From the NCBI GenBank assembly GCA_030549335.1, contig CM060193.1:65449646-65513645 (forward strand): a stretch of DNA of 64,000 bases, in the 5' to 3' direction. Position 1 is the stretch's first letter; every line of letters starts with the position of its first letter. The notes beneath the pieces are model-generated. The model saw only the letters and a list, made by a program, of their open reading frames with translations, ran no database searches and had not been told where the DNA came from. The stretch is from Pontederia crassipes. Its lineage: Eukaryota; Streptophyta; Magnoliopsida; Commelinales; Pontederiaceae. The position numbers and the translations under genes were made by a program. Positions 12,415 through 26,800 of this stretch are shown here, in pieces.

Positions 12415-15400
12415 TTGATTGCTTGATTGATTGCTAGGAGTTAGGAACCTTTTTTAGATTGGAATTGCACTAGGATTTTAATGAATTTCGTGATTAGGAG
12501 TTTCTGCAAGACGCCTGCCGGTCGACCGATTCTAGTGTGTCGTGAACACCGGTCGACCGTTTTATTGATATCTCTGACGATTTGATTTGCATGTCGATCG
12601 ATCGACCGATCCCTGCCCACCGATCGACCGTTCAATTGAACGAATCGCCCGATCCGATTAGCCTGAAACAACCAACCGGTCGACCGATCTGAATAGACCG
12701 GTCGATCGACCCATAGACCACCGGTCGATCGTTCCCCTGAATCGGTCGTCCGATTTCCAGTAAACATTTTTATTAGAATTATTAATTATTTTCCTTTTTA
12801 ATCATAATATTTTCTATATACAATTGATCCTATTTTCCTGACCCTACATAGTCCCTCACTGATTTTCAAAATCTATTCTCTTATTGATTTATTTCTTATT
12901 GATCTTATCGTATACATTAAACAAAGAACAAAGAGTCACAAGTTATTAAAAGTGATTAAAGTTCAAATGGAAGATTAACAATGGGTTGCCAGTTCAAGCC
13001 AAGTGCAGCAAGATAAGAGTAGCGCCCTTGGTCATGGTTTGATCACCCACTGACCCGCACAAGGCCGTATCATTTGCTCGGCATATCCCAAGAACTAAAG
13101 GCACCTAAACTCATCCTGATTTCTAATAATAAATCAAGATTAAGAAGCATGATTAAGTCAAGTCAAATTATCGTCATGATTTATAAGTATGCCATGATTT
13201 CAAGTTACTATACATCACTGATTCTCATGAATTATGATGTCATCTTAATTATTTCTTATTATGATCTACGATGCTACCATGTTATCCTTTCAAGTTCAAG
13301 TCAAGTATAATTATTTATCTCTGATTATTTCATTCATGTTATGCATTGTATATCATGTGGTTCTCCACTAGAATGTAAAGCTTACGGGAGGACCTTCTCC
13401 CCTGTGTCTGATTTCCACAGGGTCAGGTCAGTGACGAGGTGGAGTAGGTGTGTGGTGACGAAATTTTGACGGCAAGAAAGCATATGAACCACATGGCTTA
13501 TTAGTCTTTATTAGTTTCTTTTCCTTTCGCATTTATAGATTCATGATGTAGAACCTTATTATATTCCTTAGAAATGATATAGACACTTTTTAGACTTTCG
13601 CAAATTTAAGTTATTCTTTTCTTTATTTTCTCTTTTATTCATTCTTCTGTTGATGTGTCTCAATTCTTGATTGAGATATGGTCAACATGATAGTCAAAGT
13701 CATAGCAAATCGTAGCGTCTCTAGATTGATCTTCGTCGTGTGGTGGGGTCGATTTGGGGGCGTTACATTTATGGTATCAGAGCCTAAAGACAGGACTCCC
13801 TTGACGTCCTATTGTATAAGATAGTATAGTAAAGGTTCATGTGCTTTCGCCGAGCAATCGCCACACCCTCCACCGTAAAGTACAAGTAAGATCTTTCTTG
13901 CTTTATGTTATTCTTTATTGATGTATTGATATATATATTTCATATGAGTAGTTGATCCCTAAGGAGGTTATTTTGTATGATAGGGTTATAAAGGTAAATG
14001 GTATTAGTGATTATACGAAAAAGGGTTATAAAGGTTACAAAAAGTGGAAAAGAATAAGTAACGCATGTGGATAAGTATTACCTACATGAAGAATCGGTCC
14101 TACAAACACTTAAGGAATAAAATATAAGAAACAATTCTGTTTCTTATAAGTCATGTTTTCCATCTCTTCCACGATCGTCCTACTCGTGGACTTCTTGTGC
14201 TGACTGAGCAGTATGAAGAGGAAAATGAGTAGGTTTAACATTTACGAAGAGATATAGATTTATGAAGAAAGGAGGGAATTATAGGAGTAAATAAAAGATT
14301 CGTCTTACACAACAAGTATGTGTGAGATGTTTCCAAATAGTAGAATTGAATTTATACGTGAAACCAAGCATGCCTAAGATATTATTTATTGTGGACTTAT
14401 GCGGTTCTATTAGTTTAGCAAGATAGGAGTCTAGAGAATTATCTTATAGTATTGTATGGACCTGTAACGCCTGTTGTGTCTTAGACTTCATATGGCCCCT
14501 ATATAGGTTGATAAAGGTCATAAGCAAATCCAAATTAATTATACGAATTTCTAGTTGGATTACCTTACATTGGTAATAAGAATTAGAATTATTAATCATG
14601 TTCAAGTTATGTAATATTAAATTAGACAAGGGTTTAAGTATTAGAGAACTTTCCAAGAAACATGTATAATGTATGGATGGACAAATACAGGAATTTATAA
14701 GGTTCAGAAGTCACATCAGTTTGAATAAAGGTTAGAAGAAAATTATCAATAAGTAAGTGGTTGTCTGATTTAATTAAACATGTAGATCTAGCATACTCAT
14801 ACACATATGCACATATAACATAGTATATTTATAAATATGCAAAAATAAATAAATAAATAAATAGATTTAATTAACTTATTTTAGTATATAGTAAACTTGA
14901 AATTTTATGGATATGAAGTATATTTTTATAGTCATTATAAAATAATGAATTCTCTATTATCGCAGTATAAATATAATTCCAAAATAGATTAATATGCATG
15001 GTTGATAAAAGAATTATATAAGAACAAGCAATGCATGAAAGGGTTAAATGAATGTGAGAAAATTTAAAAAGATTTAGAGTCTCTTAACTGAAACATGCTT
15101 AAGGAAGATAGGAGCCCCAACCATTAAGTATTAAAAGATATATAAAAAAAATCAAGTGAGCAAAATTTTAGAAAGTATGGGGGGCTAAGGCAATGTATGA
15201 CGAATTTTATAAGTCCCCTACAAGATTTTTAGAGAAGGAAGTTATGCACCTAAGATGGATATGAAGTAAACTATAAGTCTTTAATTGATTTATTTTGGCT
15301 ATTGATATATTTATAGTTGTCATAATAATATCTCATCGTATATGACAAATAATTATGTGATAATGATTGATAAAATCCAAATGGGAAAAGGAGATATGTA

Positions 15401-16040
15401 ATTATGTAAGTCATCAGATGATACAAATGGGATTCATACAGTGATAGGTTAGAGAAAGGATAAAATGAAATTCTATCATGTTTAGGATGTTCTCTAAGAT
15501 GCCTCTACGTCAATATGATGAGAAATGTTCAAGATTTTATCTTGATCAAGGGGGACCATTCATGATTTGATCATAGGTTTTGTATATAGATTGATTTCCC
15601 CTTTTCGACCTTAAAGTTACCCGACCTTCTCTCATGTGCTACAAGAATATCGTTAATGCAAAGGACAATGAAACGATGCACAAAGAAGAAAAATGATCGC
15701 TTGTCTTCTGTTTTGTTGATTGTGTTGTTTTTCTGTCTTATTGTTTGAATTCATTCCATGTGTTCATCTGCATTTATGATGTTTGACTAAGGACTTATGT
15801 TATGTTTGACTAAGCATCTATTGATTGCTTGATTGATTGCTAGGAGTTAGGAACCTTTTTAGATTGGAATTGCACTAGGATTTTAATGAATTTCGTGATT
15901 AGGAGTTTCTGCAAGACGCTTACCGGTTGACCGATTCTGGTGTGTTGTGAACACCGGTCGACCGATTTATTGATATATCTGACGATTTGATTTGCATGTC
16001 GACCGATCGACCGATCTCTGCCCATCGGTCGATTGTTCAA
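12415..16040 (+). mobile_element. Broken LTR retroelement with primer-binding site
   Basis: A long terminal repeat of about 1.35 kb appears to end at 13,767 in GGGGCGTTACA. A few bases later comes a primer-binding site, TGGTATCAGAGCC (13,772-13,784), complementary to initiator tRNA-Met. A direct copy of the start of this repeat (12,415 to about 12,640) returns at 15,821-16,040 at roughly 93-94% identity by eye, giving a truncated right LTR. The interior of about 2 kb has no recognisable gag or pol, so superfamily cannot be assigned. It is a decayed, probably non-autonomous fossil some millions of years old by LTR divergence. The left boundary is approximate. Confidence 0.65.
12509..12760. repeat. 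Cluster of GGTCGACC-type palindromes inside the LTR
   Basis: About ten near-copies of a short palindrome, ACCGGTCGACCGAT and variants such as GATCGATCGACC, spaced 15-40 bp apart. Part of the cluster is also present in the second LTR copy at 15,920-16,035. Confidence 0.75.
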
Positions 16041-16054
16041 TTGATAGAATTTAA

Positions 16055-16364
16055 TGATAGGATTTAATGGGTCATACGTCTTGCATAACGTCTGACCCTC
16101 TTACACAACTTCGTCCACCGGAGAGAAAGGGGGAGAGTAGATCGCAGTCCTCATCTCGTCGGATCCCTCACAATCGATCGCCCTCGTCTCGTCACCGTCG
16201 ACGTCGCCATCGCCATCGTCGGATCGGAAAGAAAGGGGGAGAGATCGGATCGCCTCGCAGTTGCCATCGCCAAGCCGCTCGCGTCTCGCCGTCGTCGTCG
16301 CCTCGCCGCCCACCATCCGATTAGATCGGATGGTAAGCAGGCGGCATGACCCCATTAAATCCTG
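16055..16364. mobile_element. Small TIR element carrying GC-rich gene-like sequence
   Basis: Inverted ends AGGATTTAATGGGTCAT (left) and ATGACCCCATTAAATCCT (right) enclose about 270 bp of GC-rich DNA. The interior holds two copies of a motif close to GAAAGGGGGAGAG (near 16,125 and 16,230) and runs such as CGCCATCGCCATCGTC. This looks like 5' leader or first-exon sequence of a host gene, so a Pack-type captured fragment is a reasonable reading. No target duplication is clear. It abuts the truncated end of the LTR element. Confidence 0.45.
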
Positions 16365-17700
16365 TACAGTAGTATTTGTTTAGAGGTACAATCTAAAAGT
16401 TATTAGCTAATTAAGATAATAAAAATAAAGACAGGTTTTGTACAAAATATTATAAAAAAATTCTAAAGAAATAGTAATGTTACCGTACTGTGGAAACATA
16501 TGCACTGTGTAAAATTCTTATTGGGCCCACTCAAATTAAATTTCAGTCAACGCAATAGTTCTCGTTAAAAAATTCTCGTCCACCTTGAAAACTTTGAAAT
16601 TCCGATGATCACACACGTTATGAAGGCTACTTAACTCATCAGAACAGTAGTTCTATTTCCAAATACAGCCGGTGAACAAAGACAAACATGATTGGCTTAT
16701 TTGAGTTTTATTATTCAGTAATATTTATATAATTTCGTTGTTGAAAAAAAAAATATTATTAGTATTGGAAAAAAATAGTGGACTCACTCATATGCATCCG
16801 AACACTCTTTTTTTCTTGTTTATTAATACGTTGTAAGCCAATTTTTAAACTTTATTTTAAAAATAGTGGAGTTTTGACATTTATTTTTTCTGAATTTAGA
16901 ATTTATATTCGATTTAATATATATTATATTTTCCATTTTTATTTTTTTACTTATAGATACTTCGTCTAATTTGAAATTACATACAACTATTCACATGTTG
17001 CATTTCATTCATGCACGTTACTTTTTATTCACAAGTCACAAGATCATCACCCGTGTAATTTGAGAAACAAAATCCTGATAAAATCTTAAATTTTGAAATA
17101 AATCCTAAGGACCACAAAATCTTCTAGGTGGTCCATGGGCAATGCCTACAGTTGAATTAGGAAGCAAAAAGTTGAGTGCAAACCGCCTCATAAATTCTAT
17201 AAGAGGGTGTAAAAACCAAAAAGGAAAAAAAAAACTAAATGAAACAAAAGCTTAATCTATTAACAAAAGTTTCAACATACTAAACAACTAGCAAAGGGGA
17301 AAAGGCCACAAAGGATGAGATCAACATGGACCATTTGGTATCCAAAACTTCACCTTTTTCAACTTCTGGTGTTACAAAAGAAAAAAAAAGGGACACAAGC
17401 ATAAACTTGGAAACCCACAATAATTAAAAGAGTAAATAAAATATCAGCAGAAATAAAAATAAATTATCAATAGAAAATTTCAGGATAGATAATTACTTAC
17501 AACCCAACATGTATTGACAGTAAAATTGGTATGACAAGCTGACACCTCAAAAGTTGCATTGTTATTACAATACAATTGGTATGTTCGAATAGGTAGTACC
17601 AAGTGTCGCATTGGCATTACAATTGGTATGATGAACTGGCACCTCAAAAGTTGAAATCATGAACAAGTATAGACAAGTATACTTGTAATTATGACCTTAG
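16365..17700. other. Spacer and probable 3' flank of the VIM gene
   Basis: AT-rich sequence with no coding frame. The segment from about 17,000 to 17,833 lies just downstream of the minus-strand VIM stop codon and probably includes its 3' untranslated region. A short word, GGTATGA...CTGACACCTCAAAAGTTG-like, occurs twice near 17,530 and 17,625. Confidence 0.5.
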
Positions 17701-17833
17701 AATTAAGTAATGTGTATGGTAATTGTCATGCAGTAATGCACCATGTCCAATAATTTCATTCAATTGCAACGAAAGTTGCAGAATAGAACAGTAAACTTCA
17801 GCAGATATGAAAGTATTCCATCAACCAATATGA

Positions 17834-20800
17834 TCACTGGAAGTCACCATTGTCATCTACAATGCTATCTTTTGCCAGAGTCTCATCCTGTGGGTTGTTT
17901 GCCTTCTTTCCCGTCTTCAGTCTCTTAGCAGCTCTATCCTGACTGCAACAAACAGGTTGTTTTGCTGGACTACTCTGAATTTGAATTAGTGCCTTCTCAT
18001 TTTCCAGCATCCCGGAATCAACAACGTTGATGTTAAGATTCTCCTTAACATCAGTGAGGGTATCGTCCTTGGCATCAGAATTTTCAGCCTTTGAAAGATC
18101 ATTTTTTAAGTGAACAAGTTCAGTCCTTTTTGCCTCCACAACATCAGGATCCTCATCAAAAGCATTTTTCCCTTTATGGCAAGGTTGAGGTTCAGTTTTT
18201 TGCAGCTCTACCCCCTCTTTCTCTAATGCTGAATTATCAGAGTCCACAATTACAAGTTCAACCTTTATTTCTACAGTACTAGTTTCTTCCTCAATCAATT
18301 TAGACTCTCCGCCATTGGTTGCTTCCTCACATACGTCAACAATATCTTTTGCAGTAATAGATTCCTTCGTGCCATCTGATTCCTCACCAGATTTGTCCAC
18401 TTCATTACCATCATTCCCATTTTTGTTCTCCATCTCCTCTTCGATCTTGTGTTGAAGAGATTCAATCAATTCCATTAGATCCCTGTTGACCTGTAAGTAT
18501 CATATCCGTGTCAGATATATGATAAGTAGGAATCCATGTGAAGAAGACAAAACAACAGTAATAAAATCTATGCTAAAATGCAATCAAATAGTATTACATT
18601 ACATCTTTCAGTTCTACCAAATTACCTGAGGATTCTGAAGAAAGTCAGATATATCAACAGGGCAAGATGGACATTGTTTGATTATCTTCTGTGCTCGAAG
18701 TGTCCGACCACCCTTGTTCCTCTCCCGCATGAAAGAATTATCGGCGAATGCTCCAAGCAAGCACGCCTTACAAAAGTTATGGCCGCAGGGTGTGCTAAGT
18801 GGAAGAGTCATTACCTTCCGACATAACAAACAGCTAAATTCTGCACATCCAAGGCAGCACCAATTGTTCAATGCAATATTTAGGAAATGTTGGCAAGTGC
18901 AGCGTCGAGTCATCAACAACTACATAGTATCCATGACATAGAATGAACAAACAAGAAAAAGACAGGTGTTATAGAGAGTCGCATACCTTTCAACAATCTC
19001 TCTTTCATAGAAGTGTGACTTCTCTTCCTTGTAGATTTTCTTTCTTCTGGGTTGGCACTGGTTGTGGACTTTCTGCTATGTGGAGGAGGCCTCATCCACA
19101 TCCAGCATTGTTTATCACTCTGAAGGAACAACCAACTTTTCCATTACCGAAAAGGAATAGCTGATACTAATAAGAAAATAATGTAATCTTCAACTTAACC
19201 GAGCCCCAAACAGCAAGGATAAGAGACATGAGGCATTTGCTGCCTGATAGAAATGATGCAGGACTGTCAAATCTGTAGCATCTTATGTGGCACAGTTACA
19301 ACATCTCTCAGGTGACATTCAAATGGTGATCACAAGATACAAAAGCTTAATGTAATGCATATGCACTATGCAAAGCAACAGAAAGATATTTCGTATTTGT
19401 GAAAGTACGGAGGCATTGATGTTCATTAAATCAAAATAGTCCCACAACATTCAAAATATTTGAGAAGATAATAAACCAATCACATCATGCAAAGTTATTA
19501 CTAAATTGTACATGACAGCACTAAAAGAATAACAATATACATTGTAGTCCCATGCTGGGCTTCGCTTTCTCACGGTGTTATCAGTTGAATTATTGAGTTC
19601 ATCAATGACAGGTAAAGGACGAGGTTGATCACCATGTTCATCACTGTTGTCAATTACTCCAAAAGTGAGCTTCAGATTATATGTGATACTGGAAGCTAGT
19701 AAAAAAGAAAAATGATTTGACAGAGTTCAACCTTGTCCATGGTGCCGGTTCATTGTCACAACGAACAAAAAGATACCGACAGACCTTGTGTCCCTATGTA
19801 AGGATGAATATAATCAGTGTATTTGATATGAAAATTTTATCACAGCTAGATATTAAAGATCCAACGGTGGAGCTAAAAAACATCCATAACCTAATCAGTA
19901 AATGCTTGAGTAACATACTTGAATTCCAACTTTACGCCAGCATTTCTCAATCCTGTAGACTCCATCATAACGGACACCAGCTTCAGGAGCATATGAAGAG
20001 CGCTTCTCTTTGTGTGACCTTTACATGAAAGAATTATAATAAGATAGGCACTATAAAATTTGAGATTAATGAGACTGTCATCACTAAATGAAGTAGATAG
20101 AAACACAAAATATCTGAGATTGATGAGGCTGTCATCACTAAATGGAGTAGATAGAAACACAAAATATCAAAAACATGATAATAATACACTAGATTGCCAA
20201 TGTCATTACAATGATTAGCAGAACAGCGAGTTGAAGATGGTCTGCAACAAGCTTTCCCTTATTTAGCTAATTAAATTACATTCACTACCTCAAATTAAGC
20301 CAATTGAAGCTATTTTTTTTTGAGGGAATTGAAGCTAATATATGGAAAGAATAATGCTTTATCAGCATGCTATTAGCATACAAAATTAGATTTAGGTACA
20401 TGTAGAAGGCAAGGATCTCCTCAAAAAAAATGTAGAAGGCAAGGATTTCAACAAACATAAAAGAATCTTGTAGCATAGAGCAGAAACAATAGTTAGAATA
20501 TTTCTGGAATGTGTCAATAAACAATAATACAATAGTATCTGTCTCTGAGAGGTATTGCTTTATGCAGAAATGTATAACCCAAAAAAAAAAGAACAAGGTT
20601 AGTACATGTAGACCTCTTGTCAGAAGTGTTACCTCACAACCCGAACAGGATATCCTTCAAGACAACTAACTTTCAACGCTGCATTAAGTTTTTCGAACTT
20701 TTGATCAAAAGACTGTTCTTTGCTTGTGCGTTTGTTTCCACTTAAGTCTCTGCCACCACTGTCAATTTGCATTAAATTTTACCATATATATCAACTGCTA

Positions 20801-23800
20801 TATATGTTATGACATAATTAATTAATTAAAAAGGTATAATTGCGAAGAAAACAAACATTAAACATGAATGCAAATCAACCACAACTGTGATGTGAAGTAT
20901 TGTTATGATGAGCATACCTGCCAGTATAGAGGAACCACTCTCCATGGTCTTCATCATCTTCATATCCTCCTGAGAGTGCAACAGACTGAGCGCCATAATC
21001 AGATTGACCAGCTATCCCAGCTACATGAGGTAAGTGGGCTCCCCATTGTCTGCATTCCATCCTATCCTCCCAAGTCTCCCCTACTAGAACGCCTTGATTC
21101 CTTTTCGGGTCATTCTCAGCAAGTATTGGTCCAAAATGATCTGGAGGAACAGTAACAAAAATCTGTCCAGAGCACGCATTGGCTTTGCCAGCTCTCTTAG
21201 CTCTATCAGTAGTAAATGCTTTTTCGGGCCTGTTTTCATTGCGGATGAAATGAGAAACTTGTGCTGGGCCACCGCTTGCAGCTGACTTAGCAGTCTTGGC
21301 CATACGGATAGCCACAACAAGTGCTGAGTTAATTCTTGGTTGGGTTGCCATTTTAGATGGGATAGGTGTGCGGCATTTTGCACATGTCCGTTTACCCTGT
21401 CCAACCCATCTTTGGAAGCATTTTAAGCAGAAATTGTGACCGCAAGGAGACTGAGGAAAGAAAATGAAAAAAGAAAATCAATACACTTTGCAGTCACAAA
21501 TCAGTGAAAAGCATAATTTCACAATCTTGAATCAGCCAAGAATGCTATTAAGCTGGATAATGTAATAATGATAACATTCTAATATAAGTAGCACTTGTGC
21601 AAATTATCATCATTACTACATTTAGAAGATTCTGATTCTTTCATTTGCCTTTGAGCTCTTTATCGTAAAGGGCTCTTCTACTTATAACATTACAACAACA
21701 ACAAAGCCTTATCCCACTAGGTGGGGTCGGCTACATGGATCATACGATGCCAATTCGTTGATCCATGTTCATAAGATTCGACAGGATTTTATGCTGGCTG
21801 TTGGGGCCTAAGACAACCCTCCTCCTTTATCCGGGCTTGGGACCGGCTATAAAATATAGGCGGAGTTTTGCATATCAAGAACTAACAATAAAAATTGGGA
21901 GAGGGTAATTTAGTCTTTTTCATAAATGACAATTTTTTTTTGTTTACCACTTTAATCCTTCCAATGATTTTTTTATTTTTATATTTGTTATTTCATATTT
22001 TTCTAGAGAGAGGGGTAATTTAGTCTTTTCATAAATGGAAAAAAGTAAAAGTAACGAAAACATAACAGAAGTGGACGGGAGGATTAAAGTGGAAAAGTCA
22101 CGATAGTTTAGGGATTCAAAAAAAATAAGTTCGTAGGTTGGGTTTAGATGTGGATAATCGTGATAGTTTAGGGGAGGTTTATGGAAATAACCCTATAATT
22201 TCTAGAGTTATATTAATATATTTAACCTACTAAGTAGCTTCAACAAAAATAATTACAACTCAATGGTACTAATGCAGATACAGCCATTACAAAATGTGCA
22301 AAGTTGTGTCAGAATACTTAAACAATTTTAAGATGTTGTCATGTATGTTTGCGTTGGAAGTTTCACAAGAAGCATGACATTTGAATCCACTGGATTTGTG
22401 CAGAGATGTATTTCATCGAAGGTTTCAAATAAATGATAATGGACATTCAAAAACCAACCACTTGTAAACCTTCTCTCTCGAGCACAAGTGCAGATAACAT
22501 TAATTGCATATAATTGCATATAATTGCATATAATGCAAAACAACCACTTGTAAACCTTCTACTTATAACATTAATTGCATATAATGCAAAACCTTTGTGG
22601 TGAAAGAAATGCAATCCAAACTTCAAATCCACAATGGAGGCCCCAGTTCATTCTCAAATGGTACCTAGATATCCCACTTTAGTTTTGGAGCTACTATATC
22701 GTGACTTTAAAGTTTTACATTCCAATATGCATTGATATCATTTGGAGTACCAAAAGGAAAAAGAAATACTTTCCAAAAAGATATCACTGTACCTTTGAAC
22801 CTCAACTTAATTTTGGAACATGTTAACTACTTTCATGACAGGTTAGCACCATTGCTAATTACATTTTGGAGAGAAGAAAGACTCGCCAGGTTGGGATTAG
22901 TAACGAAGTTCTAAGTTTTTTCCGAAGAAAGTTCAACCAAATCATTTATATTATAGGTTTATCCATTCAGAAAAGATCTCCCACGGAAAATACATATTTT
23001 AGATTGATCTTAATTATTTTTCTGAGAGGGAAAGGATGACAACTAGGTTTAGGTAGACATCAATTTGTCTTGAAAATGGCATTGTGAGATATACAAATGT
23101 GTCTGAGGATAAAAGACGCAAAAGAAGAATGTTTGGATGCCCAGTTGCCCAAAAAACGATGCTACCCAATTCCCAGTCATGAGGGACATTGTTATGAAAT
23201 AATGATAATCATGCAAGATTCTTTGTACTATTGGGTGGGCCCTAAAAGGACACAATGGTTTCTAGTTGTTCATCAACCAACAAGGAATCAACAACCATTT
23301 CTAGTTGTTGCTCCCCTCCAAAGTTGGGCACTTATTCTCGAATGGGTGCTAAAAGGAGAACGCAAAGGATATCCACACGCATATCTATAATTTAATTCAC
23401 CCGACATGATCCATTTGGAGAATGTGAAATATTGAAGTCATTAAATGGGTAAGTTCAACAAACTATATAACATACTTTATCTATTGGGTTGTAAGAATTG
23501 GTGAGCATTTTACTGAAGATTTCTATTGACCACCCTACTCCTCCTGAAAGGATGGATGTAAAGACAACAAATTCTAAACAAACACAAAAAGGCATTTCCA
23601 TAGCCTTGAAATACACTGTCACATTTAAAAAACTAAATAAGTAAAGAATTAACTTAATGGGTGCTTGAATGCAAAGGTATGTGATAAATAGATATGCATT
23701 AATATCTAATTGCATCGTTGTAGTTCTTTTTTTCTTTTTAGAAGGAAAAAGGATGACTAAGAGATTGGGTAGTTATTCATTTTGTATTGAAAACCAAAAT

Positions 23801-26800
23801 TCATGAATGTTACAAGTGTGTACAGAGGTAAAAGGAAAAAAGCTCAAAGAAAAAACAAAAGAAATGTTGGAAATAGACTTGAGTGGATGGATGTTCCCAA
23901 AATACTATCATCTCCCCATTCTACATTAAAAGGCGGTGTGGTGCACAATATTCTCCATATAGAACCTCTCCTCCCAAAAATGGTGCCATTACGTTGTAGC
24001 CAAATTGCCCAAGGGACTATCAAGGACATCATCCATGGACGCATCCACCCTTGCCGACCTGGTGCAGCGATGATTAGTAATGAATGTCAAAAGGTCCTCG
24101 GTGTCGATGCATGGTGTCCATCACCACACCTCGCAATGGGACATGCAAAGAATAAATGAGGAATATCCTTCTTTGCCAAATCATATAAGGAGCATGATTT
24201 GTCTGTGTTGGGCATCCACCTAGCCTTGTATGCCCTTGTAGGAATCATGCCTTTTCTCAGAAGTCAAGCAAAAATCATGACCTTAATGGATATGTGGATC
24301 CTCAAATATGTTTGTAGGTCAATCTGCCGGAGCCTGGAGTCATACTATCAAGGAGCAAGCTCCGATAGATCCTCCTAGCTAAGAAACACAAGGCTCTCGG
24401 CTAGCCAAAGCCAACCATCTTGTCTAGACTCATTGGAACGGTAGTGTGATATTTTGACATATAATGCCACTTGCTCTGCAATGCCCTGATCAAATAGCCA
24501 GCTCTGAACTGTGGGGTCCAAGAACCAACCGCTGGGCTGAGACCGGATACCAAGGAATCTGGTTGTACTGCTCGTGCGGGGATCCTAGGGAAGGCTTTGG
24601 CTAGTGTCCCATTGACTGTCCACTCATACCTCGAAAGGAAAAGCAATGCTCGAACCAAGTGAGGACCCTCGTCACACTTCGCCAAAATAAAGGAGGGGTC
24701 TCACTAGCAGGAGGACCCTCGGCACACTTTGCCAAAAAAGAAGATGCCCCCTCATAACCCCATCACATAGATTAAGCAAAAAAAGCTCATGTATTTGAGA
24801 TAAAACAATTGAATTCCTTCCTTACCTAAAAAATTAATAATTGAATTCCTATTGAAACTAATTAAATTTAGTGTAACAAGAACTTCTAAAGAAACTTCAA
24901 ATGCATCAAAATATGTAACGCAAGTAAGTCTAAGAAGAACCTAAACATTAATAATGCTTACTTACACAATTACTTCCAAAAAGTGTGTTCCTCACATCTA
25001 GAAGATAATAAAAAATTACAGTATCGGATAAATCATGATTTCAACAATTTTGTAAAGATGAGAGAACATTTTAAAATATGTTGTAGAATTTATTTGGAAT
25101 TGGAATTAACTAAAGGGTTGGCATACATATCAGTCTCATTGAGATACAAGTTAAGCCATAACACTTCAATTGACATGAAGACCTAACGATAATTGGACTT
25201 ATTGTAGTCACTTTTGTAGAGCCAATTGGCATATACTGGTGCACTTCATATTGTTAATGTAATCACATTGAGAAAAGAAATGTTTGTCGCATCCCCTCCT
25301 ATTGTATGACAATGAATCCCAACTACAGCTACAGCACATTTGTTTCCCTGGTGAAAGGACATGTAATCAAGTTAGGCATGCCCTCCAATTCATCTCAGCA
25401 GTTTCATCTTTATCATACAAAATTATGAGGTTCCATTCGTATTGTCTCTGCATAAAAGCTTTGCTGTCCATGTCTCCAGTTGCTTCCCAAAAATTTCCAT
25501 TAGTACATAAGTTAGATGACAGAATCAAAGAGATTGAGGCCACCAAGGATAACTTCAGAATTCATACATAGGATAAACTTGTGGCAGGCTGAATTCATTT
25601 TTTGCTGTGAAAAGACCTTAGCATTCGGCTTATGGTATGCAAAAGTACTCTCAAACAAAAGAACATGTAAAATTTAGAGATTCTCGTACCAGATCTGGAG
25701 CTTATAATTACCCATTGATCATTTTGCCTTATTCACTTCTTTAAAATTTTATTGCAGATGCCAGGAGATTGTGTCTCTAATCTCAATGATGCACTAATTA
25801 AGAAGAAATGGAAAAGAAACATTAAAATTTTCACCACCTAATCTCTGTCCATTTAGCCCATGCTCCCATGATTTTAGAGTGAGATGTAATTTGCACAGAA
25901 AAAACAAGAACAAGGAAATTGTTTATATTCTCATAATATAGCTGTGGTGGATATTGAATGCTGATTTAGTCATAAGATACTAATGTGTCTCTTTCTAACG
26001 ACATAAGGACTCATTATAATTTAAGCACAATACCTGTTGGAAATCTAATCCGATGGTCACTCAGGCCATAAAGTCTTCATTTAAGAAAAGGACCAAAAGT
26101 TTTGAAAGTTTGAGATCATATTAATCATACACTAGTTTACTACTTTTTTACTGAATAATAGTTTTAGTTTACTTCTACAAAACCCAATATTTCAAAACAT
26201 GCAAATTAAGAAAGCATAGCCCACTGGTCTAAACAAAGAAATTCACCCAATGCCATGGCAGTAAACCAACCAACACCAAAATAGTTATGCATGTAAAATT
26301 ATAGGATGCGATGTAACTACATCTGAAAAATAAGGGGAGGTAATCAGTTGGTTCAAAATATGATTCCTTTAGGGCCTGGGAAATGACGGGGGGAATTTGA
26401 AGATAAAGTAGCTTAGAATTATTAGAATTGAACTTAAATTGACAATAGGGAAAACCAAAAAGGAGTTAAAAAAAGAAGAAAAACTTTTCTTTTCGTACAG
26501 AGAAAAATGAAAATGAATACTACTATTCATTGGAAGATATTTAATGACCCACGAGATTTTCATCAGCAAAAATAAATATTCCTGCAGCGACAAAGTTTCC
26601 AACTACATTACGTTACAACATCCTCATCTGCCACCAAAGTGTCTTTAACACTTCAACAAACCGCTTGGCTTGAAGACAATATCAAACAATTAATGCACAT
26701 TAGAACCGTAAACTCGCGAGAGCGTCAGCCAAATGGCAGGACCAAACTAGATGCATGAATGGGGTTGTCAATTCATCTCTTGAAGAATTAAACAACGATT

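Noticed and set aside
14463-14475. TGTAACGCC word as a possible LTR start
   Set aside because: It resembles the start of many plant LTRs, but the sequence after it does not match the LTR ending at 13,767, so it does not define a repeat pair.
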